In this document: positions 1 through 6,257 of the stretch, one piece after another
Numbering within the stretch: position 1 is the stretch's first letter
How the letters are laid out: the number at the start of each line of letters is the position of its first letter
Source of the DNA: Spirochaetota bacterium
GTDB lineage: Bacteria; Spirochaetota; Leptospiria; Turneriellales; Turneriellaceae
Direction: 5' to 3'
DNA: 23,828 nucleotides
Assembly (NCBI GenBank): GCA_963205035.1
Contig: CAUJII010000121.1
Location: 1 to 23,828, forward strand
Program-made: the position numbers and the translations under genes
Notes under the pieces: model-generated
The model's database searches: none
The model's input: the letters and a program-made list of their open reading frames with translations, nothing else
What the model was told of the DNA's origin: nothing

Positions 1-141
1 GAACTGCATGATACCTTTATATTCTGTACTCGCATTGCGCAACCGAAGATCATTACTTTGAAGAACTCTGTTCGGGGCGGCGATATTGTTTCCTGCTAAG
101 AGCACTACACCGGCCACATTCTCGCTCGCAACGCGCTCAGA
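1..141. repeat. terminal redundancy, left copy (circular contig overlap)
   Basis: These 141 bases are identical to the last 141 bases of the window (23688-23828). The overlap lies inside one gene, and joining the two ends keeps its reading frame (966 and 23687 are both in phase). An exact overlap of one k-mer length is what a de Bruijn assembler leaves on a circular path, so I infer a circular molecule of 23,687 bp. The 32-aa protein repeats nearby are too diverged at DNA level to explain a 141-bp identity. Confidence 0.95.
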
Positions 142-966
142 AGGCGCAGAAGAACAAATAGAATCGGCTGAAGCAATAATCGCCAAATCTAAAATTTTCG
201 ATTGGTATTCTTCTTTTTTGTAATGCGCGTTCTTTTCAATTTGGATGCGCGCAAAACGGCTTTTTAGAGGCGCAAACCGCCAAGCGTACCAAGCTCCCGG
301 TGCCGCAAAAAATTTGTCTTCTGATTGAACCGTCTGCCAAATTGCGCCGTCTTCTGAAAGTTGAATCTGGAATGCCTGTGGAAAATAATTATACTCTTCG
401 TTGAGCGCCTTGAGATGAAATTCCGTAACGAAAAAAGATTCGCCTAAGTCAACGCTCACAGACTCCGGCGCGTTTTTTTCACGCAGAGTCGATGCCCAGC
501 CGTAGTCTTCTCTTCTATCGAGTAAATTTTCAGCAGTCCATAGCCTATCCGACTCTGACGATGCTTGCACTTTGATTTTCGACTTGAAGCCAATTTGTAA
601 TTTCTTCAAATCGCTTTTGTGAACAGGTCCGCCTTCTTGGTATAAATTCACCTGCAAGAACCGAGCCTCGACAAGAGGAAAGACAAATTCGCGTTTATCG
701 TTAGAACTTTCGTGTTTGATTCCATGAATTCTAAAGAAGCGTTTTCCATCTTCTGAGTACGCGACATCGGCAAGGACATGGAGAGTGCAGTCATAGCTGA
801 TTTGATTTATTTGTGTTAGGTCATCGAGCTCGATCAGAACACTCCCATGCGGCGTGGTGCGCTCTATCGAAAGATGATAAGCCTCGCCATGACGGTCTAC
901 CTTAACAGCAGACGTAAGCGAGTGAATTTGTTTGATGGCGGCAGAGCGCGAACGAGTTAAATCCAT
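1..966 (-). CDS. discoidin / phage-fibre-repeat protein, N-terminal part (residues 1-322 of 793, continues at 23687)
   Basis: The ATG at 966 opens a frame that runs to base 1 without a stop and continues in phase at 23687 on the closed circle. Residues about 131-268 look like an F5/8 type C (discoidin, galactose-binding-like) beta-sandwich: a WTAENLLD segment, then VDLGESFFVTEFHL, SEDGAIW and RFARIQI. Residues about 40-125 (VLIELDDL, SEDGKRFFRI, EARFLQVNLYQ) look like a second, more degenerate copy of the same fold. No signal peptide is visible. The gene starts 9 nt after the stop of the 4-TM protein at 976, so the two are probably co-transcribed. I infer a carbohydrate- or surface-binding adhesin or tail-fibre-like protein; the substrate is unknown. 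Confidence 0.85.
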   Translation of the reverse strand, partial: MDLTRSRSAAIKQIHSLTSAVKVDRHGEAYHLSIERTTPHGSVLIELDDLTQINQISYDCTLHVLADVAYSEDGKRFFRIHGIKHESSNDKREFVFPLVEARFLQVNLYQEGGPVHKSDLKKLQIGFKSKIKVQASSESDRLWTAENLLDRREDYGWASTLREKNAPESVSVDLGESFFVTEFHLKALNEEYNYFPQAFQIQLSEDGAIWQTVQSEDKFFAAPGAWYAWRFAPLKSRFARIQIEKNAHYKKEEYQSKILDLAIIASADSICSSAPSERVASENVAGVVLLAGNNIAAPNRVLQSNDLRLRNASTEYKGIMQF

Positions 967-975
967 TCAATTCAA

Positions 976-1584
976 CTATCGGACAAACTGCATGAGCCAA
1001 CCCATGATCCAAATCATGAGCAAGGTTAAACTGCACGAAACAAGCGCCAGAGAGAAAGAAAAATAGCCTTCGAGTTTTCCTGATTCTTGACTCAAATAAA
1101 TAGCGATACGTTTTTTTTGTTCGCTGTCAGCTCTGAGAACTTTGTTCTCCCATGCGTCGATTCTCTCGAAGGGATTCGCAGCAGAGAGCGTTTTTTCGGC
1201 AGACACTAAACGAACTGATAATGCCACTGCAACAATAGCTGCGAGCAAATAAATAAATCCACCGATGATATATGCATGGTTTGTGACGCTTGTCCAATAG
1301 AACGCGCCGCGACTTTCAACGAGAAGTCCCAAGACTGCAAAAAATTCGATCACAAGAAGCAGAATCGAAATGAAGAGCAACCAGCGGCCTCGATCGGAAA
1401 GATGCTGAATGCGACGAAGCCCTAAGAGCAACGGAAGATCGTCGCCGCCTAAGTTTTTTTCATTGTCGCCAAAAAGTGGAGAGATGTACGCATCGCGAAC
1501 TTGCGCGCCGCTTTGCAGATACCAAAACAATCCAAAAAGACAAAGAAGAAAAAAGAACACAACCGTGTATAACATCAATGGCAT
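976..1584 (-). CDS. putative four-helix integral membrane protein
   Basis: I do not recognise the family. The 202-aa product has four hydrophobic stretches that look like transmembrane helices, at about residues 5-24, 67-90, 101-124 and 175-197. A charged soluble loop lies between the first two and a longer polar region (about 128-170, rich in Glu/Lys/Arg) between the last two. The ATG at 1584 is preceded by a GGGGG stretch about 5 nt upstream that can serve as a Shine-Dalgarno; a second ATG at 1575 is possible. It is the first gene of a tight minus-strand run with the fibre-repeat protein (9 nt away) and mtnBDC. The pairing suggests a membrane partner for the adhesin-like protein, but that is inference. 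Confidence 0.7.
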   Translation of the reverse strand: MPLMLYTVVFFFLLCLFGLFWYLQSGAQVRDAYISPLFGDNEKNLGGDDLPLLLGLRRIQHLSDRGRWLLFISILLLVIEFFAVLGLLVESRGAFYWTSVTNHAYIIGGFIYLLAAIVAVALSVRLVSAEKTLSAANPFERIDAWENKVLRADSEQKKRIAIYLSQESGKLEGYFSFSLALVSCSLTLLMIWIMGWLMQFVR

Positions 1585-1602
1585 AAAGCCCCCTTTTTTT
1601 GA

Positions 1603-1615
1603 GCCGCTTTGCGGC
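1603..1615. terminator. short GC hairpin between rep and the 4-TM gene
   Basis: GCCGC and GCGGC form a perfect 5-bp stem with a 3-nt loop. On the plus strand it is followed by GTTTT. On the minus strand, the direction of the flanking genes, it lacks a T-tract, so a role in ending rep transcription is only possible. Confidence 0.3.
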
Positions 1616-1692
1616 GTTTTGCCCCATCATGAAATGCGGAATAGTGTTTCAACCAAATTATGCATAGTAAGAACTTGCGCACAGGCTCCCAA

Positions 1693-2580
1693 CTACCCTG
1701 ACACAGCTTCATGCATCTGCCCCGAAGGCTTTACAATCTTGACTTGGATTCCTTCCTTTCTAAATTGTTCTTCTACAAATGTCGGAGAGACATTGGATTT
1801 TGCAGAAAAAAACAACGTCGATTCAAATTTCCCCATAGGTTCTAAGTGCCCCTGCCAAACTTTGAGCGATTCGGGCAAATTGTCAAAAGAGAATGTGTTT
1901 GCAGGTGTAGCTGAATTTTTGGCGTCGCGATTTTTTAGTATTCCTTCAAGGTAACGGATATCGCCGTCTTTTCCTTTGCTAATTGCAATTCGGATTGCTT
2001 CGCCCACTTCTAACGAACCATACTTGGCTAGCATTTGTTGAATCAAGTGTTCGCGAAAATCTCCTCGCCGGGTCGCAGTCCCAAAAAATTCATTTAACAA
2101 CGACGAGACATCAGAGTTGTTGTTGTTGTTCGTTGTTTGGGTAAGTTTATGGATATGGATATTGACTTGGTTTGGTGGTGCTGCCTTATCCCCCAGAGAG
2201 ATATTTTCAGACGCCCCAGAGGGATACTCCCCTACTCCTCTCGGGGGTGCTTTTTTCTCCCGGTATCCCTCTATATCCACCTTGCTGCCCTTGTAATCGA
2301 ACCTGAAATAATAATACGAAGGGGTGCGCCCAGTTCCGGGAACGACGTGGAGCAATCCTACAGAAACGAGCTCTTTTTTAGCATCTTGGAGGGATTTCTT
2401 TGTCTTAAATCCTGTCAACTGCAAGAGAATGTCTGTGCCTGGCCAGACGGGCTTGAATAAGTGATTGCTGAATTTGCACAAAACTGGATAAAGTGCTTTT
2501 GCAGATGGGCTGAGTTGAGCCCAAATCCCGCTGTCCAAAATATCGGACATTATAGCAAGATACATATTTGCTTGCTCCAT
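1693..2580 (-). CDS. rep: plasmid replication initiator-like protein (winged-helix Rep)
   Basis: The 295-aa product begins with a helix-turn-helix-like domain (about residues 20-95: LSPSAKALYPVLCKF, then SLQDAKKELVSVGLL and a YYYFRF strand). This arrangement is typical of replication-initiator and phage O-like proteins. A low-complexity linker follows (about 110-150, with an Asn run), then a helical C-terminal half. The name rests mainly on context: it is downstream of parA-parB on the same strand, the arrangement I recall for Leptospira LE1-type replicons. The start is well supported by an AGGAG Shine-Dalgarno at 2587-2591, 6 nt from the ATG. A 337-bp leader separates it from parB, so it probably has its own promoter. 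It could instead be a phage-type DNA-binding regulator. Confidence 0.65.
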   Translation of the reverse strand: MEQANMYLAIMSDILDSGIWAQLSPSAKALYPVLCKFSNHLFKPVWPGTDILLQLTGFKTKKSLQDAKKELVSVGLLHVVPGTGRTPSYYYFRFDYKGSKVDIEGYREKKAPPRGVGEYPSGASENISLGDKAAPPNQVNIHIHKLTQTTNNNNNSDVSSLLNEFFGTATRRGDFREHLIQQMLAKYGSLEVGEAIRIAISKGKDGDIRYLEGILKNRDAKNSATPANTFSFDNLPESLKVWQGHLEPMGKFESTLFFSAKSNVSPTFVEEQFRKEGIQVKIVKPSGQMHEAVSG

Positions 2581-2917
2581 TCGTGTCTCCTGCTATCGAA
2601 GCTCTATGCACAAGGCAACGATAGGTTAAAAATAATCAAATTTTGGTTGACGAAATGTTGGCAAATGATTATGTCTCATCATCCAACAAGTTCCCTTTGG
2701 AATTCGGGGGTGTCTAGGGTGCGGAAAGCGCGCTTTAGATATCCCCTTTTTTACAAAGGTTGTCAACTGAGATAACGAGGGAGCGTCTTTTTTTCTATCG
2801 ACACTTGTTCCAACAAGCCCTTGTTCTCAACTGTAAAGATGTGACATAATCATGTTTTGTCAACCTTTTTTAACTATGGACGTGGGACGAGTTTAGGCCT
2901 AAACTCTTAAACTCAAG
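2581..2917. other. rep leader: candidate promoter and origin region
   Basis: No gene is seen in these 337 bp. Two perfect TTGACA boxes point towards rep (minus strand, 2858-2863 and 2761-2766); the second is followed after 17 bp by GATATC. A plus-strand TTGACG at 2647-2652 with a TATGTC 17 bp later (2670-2675) would give an RNA antisense to the leader. GGTTGWC occurs three times (about 2645 and 2758 on plus, 2865 on minus) and CCAACAAG twice (about 2683 and 2810), the second inside the small palindrome CTTGTT-CC-AACAAG (2804-2817). These are candidate Rep-binding or copy-control sites; none is proven. Confidence 0.45.
2889..2906. terminator. 18-bp perfect palindrome just after parB
   Basis: GAGTTTAGG and its exact complement meet without a spacer 11 bp after the parB stop. 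A further half-unit (GAGTTTAAG on minus) lies between it and parB. It could be a hairpin separating parAB from rep, or a protein-binding site in the rep leader. No T-tract follows directly. Confidence 0.4.
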
Positions 2918-3748
2918 TCACATTCGGCGCAGAGCGTCTGTGAGGTTCTTTTCGAGTTGCTTGATTTTCTCTGGACCTAAGAAAGAGGACGCGGTGAAAT
3001 TGAGTGTGATGGAATAATTCTTATCATGCGCTTCGCTACGGATCTTTATTCCCGTGAGCAAAGGTTGAGTTTTCTGTACTGGGGTTTTATCGGTTTTTTG
3101 AGTTTTGTTGAACTGTTTTGCTGCTGCGACCGTTTTCATAGAGCCACTTTGATAAGCGTCGATGAACTGATCTCCACTCCCCCCCTTCACAGCTTGAGCA
3201 AACTGGATAAATAAATTCTTGCTTTCGATGCCAGCTTCTTGTGCTCGAGCGAGCCACGGCGAAGGGATATCCGCTACGGAAAGGATTTCATTGATATAAT
3301 TGCGTGATTTTCCCACAATTTTAGCAAGATCGGAGTCGTTATAGTCGTATTCCTCTTTCAGTTTGCGGAACGCTTTTGCCTCGTCGACAGCGTTCAAATT
3401 TTCACGCTGCAAGTTTTCAATGACGGCGAGTCGAAAGGTGTCTTTGGGGTTCTTACGCAAGATGCGGCATTCGATTTCAGTGAACCCAGCGAGGCTTGCA
3501 GCACGGAACCGCCTTTCACCTGCAATAATCTTGTAACCAGTTCCTTCTTTAGTTACTACAATAGGCTGCATGAGCCCTTCGGTGCGGATCGAGTCAGCGA
3601 GGCTTTGTAGACCTTCGTCGTCAAAGTGAGTTCGCGGCTGGTTAGCTGCCGCCACAATTTGCGACATGCTAATCTTGCGAATAATTCCTTCGATATCTTG
3701 CTCAAAAATATCGGCAGCGAGTGATAGTTTCTTACTTTTTGAGGCCAT
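2918..3748 (-). CDS. parB: ParB-family partition protein
   Basis: This binds centromere (parS) DNA and, with ParA, segregates the replicon. The 276-aa product has the ParB/Sulfiredoxin-like N-domain with the nucleotide-binding GERRFRAA motif (77-84), the ENLQRENL box (111-118), and a helix-turn-helix at about 138-160 (DSDLAKIVGKSRNYINEIL). The C-terminal third is family-variable and likely mediates dimerisation. Its start lies inside the 3' end of parA (17-nt overlap), so the pair is translated together. Length is normal for plasmid and chromosomal ParB. The candidate binding sites are the two 16-bp palindromes upstream of parA. Confidence 0.95.
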   Translation of the reverse strand: MASKSKKLSLAADIFEQDIEGIIRKISMSQIVAAANQPRTHFDDEGLQSLADSIRTEGLMQPIVVTKEGTGYKIIAGERRFRAASLAGFTEIECRILRKNPKDTFRLAVIENLQRENLNAVDEAKAFRKLKEEYDYNDSDLAKIVGKSRNYINEILSVADIPSPWLARAQEAGIESKNLFIQFAQAVKGGSGDQFIDAYQSGSMKTVAAAKQFNKTQKTDKTPVQKTQPLLTGIKIRSEAHDKNYSITLNFTASSFLGPEKIKQLEKNLTDALRRM

Positions 3749-4490
3749 CGATCACTTCTCGAACAAAGGCTTGGTATTCTTTCGCTTGCTTGACGCTTGG
3801 GTTATAGTCCAAGAGCGAGCGCCGCGAAAGATGGCTTTCGCCGACGGCCACACCGGTTGAAATAGATGTATGAAAAACAGGAAAATAATTTTGGATAACA
3901 GGAAGGATTGTTTTTGTAAGCAAGGTATTGCTTTTGAGCTGCGTAATGAGTGCGCCCAAAATCTTTAACTCTGGATTTATACGGCGCTTAATCCCCTCTA
4001 TTGTGCTCTGCAAACCCTTTATTCCATCGATACTGAATTTTTCCGCTTGAAGTGGGATTACTACGTGAGACGCAGCGCCCAATGCGTTAATGGTAAATAT
4101 CGACAGGCTGGGTGGGCAGTCGATAACGATTGCATCAAATTCCTTCCGGATCGTTTCCAGGCAATCGCGCAAGACATAGGGCGCGTCTACGTTGAGTGTG
4201 CTAAGTTCTACCTCGGCCAAGCTAATCTTCGCAGGCATCAAGAAGAGGTTGTCGTACCGGGTTGGATAAATGATTTCTTCGGCTTTGACTTTCTTTAAGA
4301 AAAGCTCAGCTACTGTTTTTTGGATAGAGTCCAAGTCTGCGAAAATGCCCGAACTATTGCCCTGTGGGTCCATGTCCACGAGAAGAGTTTTTTTTCCGGC
4401 TAAAGACAGCCCGTGGGCCAAGTTAATCGATGTGGTAGTTTTCCCTTCGCCGCCTTTTTGGTTTGCGATTGCGATGACGTCAGCAGGCAT
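3732..4490 (-). CDS. parA: ParA-family partition ATPase
   Basis: This is a deviant-Walker ATPase that moves ParB-parS complexes over the nucleoid. Starting at the ATG at 4490, the protein is 252 aa. It has the deviant Walker A KGGEGKTT at 12-19 (Glu where Val is more common), the VDMDPQGN box at 38-45 and the Walker B-like IVIDCPPS. The frame stays open upstream to a GTG at 4589, but that stretch crosses a palindrome and has no ParA homology, so I prefer 4490. No Shine-Dalgarno precedes this ATG. A TTGACG box ends 30 nt before it, suggesting a leaderless transcript. The absence of an N-terminal DNA-binding extension makes it Soj-like (type Ib). Confidence 0.93.
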   Translation of the reverse strand: MPADVIAIANQKGGEGKTTTSINLAHGLSLAGKKTLLVDMDPQGNSSGIFADLDSIQKTVAELFLKKVKAEEIIYPTRYDNLFLMPAKISLAEVELSTLNVDAPYVLRDCLETIRKEFDAIVIDCPPSLSIFTINALGAASHVVIPLQAEKFSIDGIKGLQSTIEGIKRRINPELKILGALITQLKSNTLLTKTILPVIQNYFPVFHTSISTGVAVGESHLSRRSLLDYNPSVKQAKEYQAFVREVIDGLKK

Positions 4491-4497
4491 CTTGTGC

Positions 4498-4526
4498 AGA
4501 AAGAATCGTGTCCATCCACGCGTCAA
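4498..4526 (-). promoter_or_regulatory. candidate leaderless promoter of parA
   Basis: TTGACG (4521-4526, minus) lies 30 nt before the parA ATG, and CTTTCT occupies the -10 position after 17 bp. The start point would fall on or next to the ATG. Confidence 0.4.
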
Positions 4527-4548
4527 GCTGATTCGTGTTTTCTTTTTC

Positions 4549-4574
4549 GCATGTGTCGGATATCCGACACATGC
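4549..4574. promoter_or_regulatory. 26-bp perfect palindrome, candidate parS site 1
   Basis: GCATGTGTCGGAT is followed directly by its exact complement. The central 16 bp (4554-4569), TGTCGGATATCCGACA, recur at 4873-4888. Length, symmetry and the TGT...ACA ends resemble known 16-bp parS sites, and it sits just upstream of parA, so ParB binding is a strong guess. An autoregulatory operator for parAB is the alternative. Confidence 0.65.
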
Positions 4575-4617
4575 TGGGGTCGATTTCACTCACTTCGATA
4601 CATTCTTGCGCCGGTGG

Positions 4618-4740
4618 CAGAGTGCTCCGCACTGGTTTCGATAAAAAGCACCCGTCTGACATGCGTTTTTCGCTCCGAAGACGGAATCCCGAACGGGTCG
4701 CAGCCAGCGCACGGAGCATATCGAAGCCACGCTAATCAGC
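4618..4740. repeat. imperfect long direct repeat, copy 1 of 2
   Basis: This roughly 120-bp segment aligns with about 4988-5110. Shared blocks include CTCCGAAGACGGA at 4673-4685 versus 5040-5052, followed by TCCCGAA, GGGTCGCA, then CAGCG and ATCG. The copies are 367 bp apart at the shared block. Spurious reading frames cross it, but the two copies do not conserve one frame, so it is probably non-coding. Confidence 0.65.
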
Positions 4741-4779
4741 GCAAATTCTCCCGCCAAAGCGGCTTCCATCGCCACGAGG

Positions 4780-4805
4780 CCGGCCGTTGGCCGGGCAACG
4801 CCCGG
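4780..4805. other. two overlapping, mutually exclusive GC-rich hairpins
   Basis: CCGGCC-GTT-GGCCGG (4780-4794) and CCGGGC-AAC-GCCCGG (4791-4805) are each perfect 6-bp stems with 3-nt loops, and they share the CCGG at 4791-4794. On the plus strand the second is followed within 5 nt by GTTTT, like a terminator. They lie midway between the two palindromes. Confidence 0.45.
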
Positions 4806-4872
4806 CGGCGTTTTGGTCGAGGGTAATCGTTCTGATTCGCTCGACGTGTTATTAGAATTCGCGCTGATTTGC

Positions 4873-4888
4873 TGTCGGATATCCGACA
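4873..4888. promoter_or_regulatory. 16-bp perfect palindrome, candidate parS site 2
   Basis: TGTCGGATATCCGACA is identical to the core of the palindrome at 4554-4569, 319 bp away. I saw no third copy in the window. Two identical palindromes confined to the zone next to parAB favour a centromere-like role. Confidence 0.65.
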
Positions 4889-4987
4889 CAGGGCAGGGGA
4901 TAAGTCCGATGGGTATTCTTGCTCTTTGCGAAAAATTATGTCTTAGAGACTTTAGAAAACCGTGAGTGCCGAGCGTTTTTGATAGGT

Positions 4988-5110
4988 CGCTCACTGCGCT
5001 GGTTTTGATAAGAAACTCCTCTGCAATACGTGTTTTTTACTCCGAAGACGGAGTCCCGAAATGGGTCGCAATCAGCGTCCGGAATGTATCGGAGCCCGGC
5101 GGCTGTGAAC
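4988..5110. repeat. imperfect long direct repeat, copy 2 of 2
   Basis: This is the partner of 4618-4740, in the same orientation. The whole 4575-5216 stretch contains no credible gene; frames in it are short, lack start signals, and change phase between the two repeat copies. Confidence 0.65.
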
Positions 5111-5183
5111 TCGCCTGCTTTCAGTTTTACGGCACCCCTAACAAATCCCGCGTCCTATCCTACGCCCCTGACCTATAAATTAC

Positions 5184-5216
5184 TTGACGCACGATTAAAA
5201 TTAAGCCTGTTGTTGT
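5184..5216 (+). promoter_or_regulatory. candidate leaderless promoter of the AAA+/Fis-like gene
   Basis: TTGACG (5184-5189) is 27 nt before the ATG at 5217, with no Shine-Dalgarno between. The -10 equivalent (CTGTTG) is poor. Confidence 0.35.
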
Positions 5217-6257
5217 ATGGGCTTGTGGACCCAATACGTCGAATTGGGGATTTGGGGGCTGTGGCAAAACTACTTCCAATCCCCCTATTCTCTCAAAATA
5301 GCATGGGAAGATGCGGTATTCTGCTTTTCAAGTGTCGACGGGTCTGTAAAAGATAAGATTGAGGCGGCGCAAGTTTTTCACTGGGAGTCTGGGCACGGTC
5401 TCACGCTATCGCTTCATTCGGATGAATCTGTTGGCCAGGAACAGCAAGATTTCTGGAATCTGCTTCTACGCTATGAATCCGCAAAAAGTACCTTGCGCCC
5501 CACGTTTATTCCTTTCCCATTGAATCCACAGGCTGAGGTACTCGAAACAATCGTACGCACTCCGCCGGCGCTCTTTCTGATTACTGGTCAGCCGGGAGTT
5601 GGGAAACGGAGCCTCTTACAGAACCTTTGCTTGTTCCATTTGGGCAAACTGCCACAATTAGACACGCAGACTTTAATTCGATGGAAGGTGCAGGAAATCC
5701 AATATGCTATCATTGCCGAGGTCGCAATGCTGGAAGTTGAGACGCAGCAGGCTCTCGTAAGAGAAGCTGCCAAGGGGCAGAGAGTGTGGGGAGCCACAGC
5801 GTATGATACAGAAATGCTTGTGAGGCGAGAGATTTTGCTACCTGCGTTTGTGCGTCTTTTCGAGAAGGGTAGGGCGCACTTGCCGCCTGTGAGTCAACGC
5901 GACACTACAGAGCTGAATATTCTCACGGGCTTTTGGCGCGCATTTTATGGCGAACTAACGAGCGTCGATTTGCCCAATATGGGCTTCTTAAAAAAACGAG
6001 CCCTTAGAGAAGAGGGACTTTCCGTCGACTCCATTTTAGAAGAGGGCAGGGGGCTTCGCGGTGTTGTCGCGCAATTTGAGCAAGAAGCTATCCGGCAAGC
6101 ATACCACCGAGTCGGCAAGTCACAGCATAAAATTGCGCGCTTACTCAAAGTGTCGCGTGGTTCGTTGCAGCACAAATTACGTAAGTACCAACTCGAAAGT
6201 TATGCCTCCTCAAATGTCGATACTGATTATGAGGAGAACTCTTCTGATTCAAAATGA
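5217..6257 (+). CDS. divergent NtrC-like AAA+ regulator with Fis-type helix-turn-helix
   Basis: The 346-aa product has a Walker A GQPGVGKR (124-131), a degraded Walker B (AIIAEVAML, about 164-172, with no Asp-Glu pair), a sensor-like WGATAYD (191-197) and an LPP-SQR segment (222-228) like that of sigma-54 activators. A Fis-type HTH follows at about 286-326 (AIRQAYHRVGKSQHKIARLL then SRGSLQHKLRKYQL). The GAFTGA loop that contacts sigma-54 is missing, and the AAA+ core is shorter than usual. It therefore probably binds DNA and ATP without activating sigma-54 in the canonical way. The N-terminal 100 residues match nothing I know. Its stop overlaps the next ATG (ATGA), so the two proteins are likely partners. 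Confidence 0.75.
   Translation: MGLWTQYVELGIWGLWQNYFQSPYSLKIAWEDAVFCFSSVDGSVKDKIEAAQVFHWESGHGLTLSLHSDESVGQEQQDFWNLLLRYESAKSTLRPTFIPFPLNPQAEVLETIVRTPPALFLITGQPGVGKRSLLQNLCLFHLGKLPQLDTQTLIRWKVQEIQYAIIAEVAMLEVETQQALVREAAKGQRVWGATAYDTEMLVRREILLPAFVRLFEKGRAHLPPVSQRDTTELNILTGFWRAFYGELTSVDLPNMGFLKKRALREEGLSVDSILEEGRGLRGVVAQFEQEAIRQAYHRVGKSQHKIARLLKVSRGSLQHKLRKYQLESYASSNVDTDYEENSSDSK

Noticed and set aside
1..141. Terminal repeats as transposon or phage ends
   Set aside because: The repeat is direct, ends blunt in mid-gene, and closes an intact reading frame; no transposase, integrase or terminase is present.
1409..1954. Plus-strand 181-codon frame
   Set aside because: Shadow antisense to the 4-TM gene and rep; cysteine- and proline-rich composition typical of out-of-frame translation.
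4491..4589. Longer ParA from the GTG at 4589
   Set aside because: The extra 33 residues are encoded by the palindrome and promoter region and are not part of ParA; the Walker A motif sits at the usual distance from the ATG at 4490.
4590..4994. Minus-strand 134-codon frame upstream of parA
   Set aside because: It runs through a palindrome, GC hairpins and one unit of an imperfect DNA repeat; the other repeat unit does not keep this frame; no recognisable protein features.
5217..6257. Canonical sigma-54 activator (NtrC type)
   Set aside because: The GAFTGA loop and acidic Walker B are missing; only Walker A, a sensor-like segment and the Fis HTH remain.
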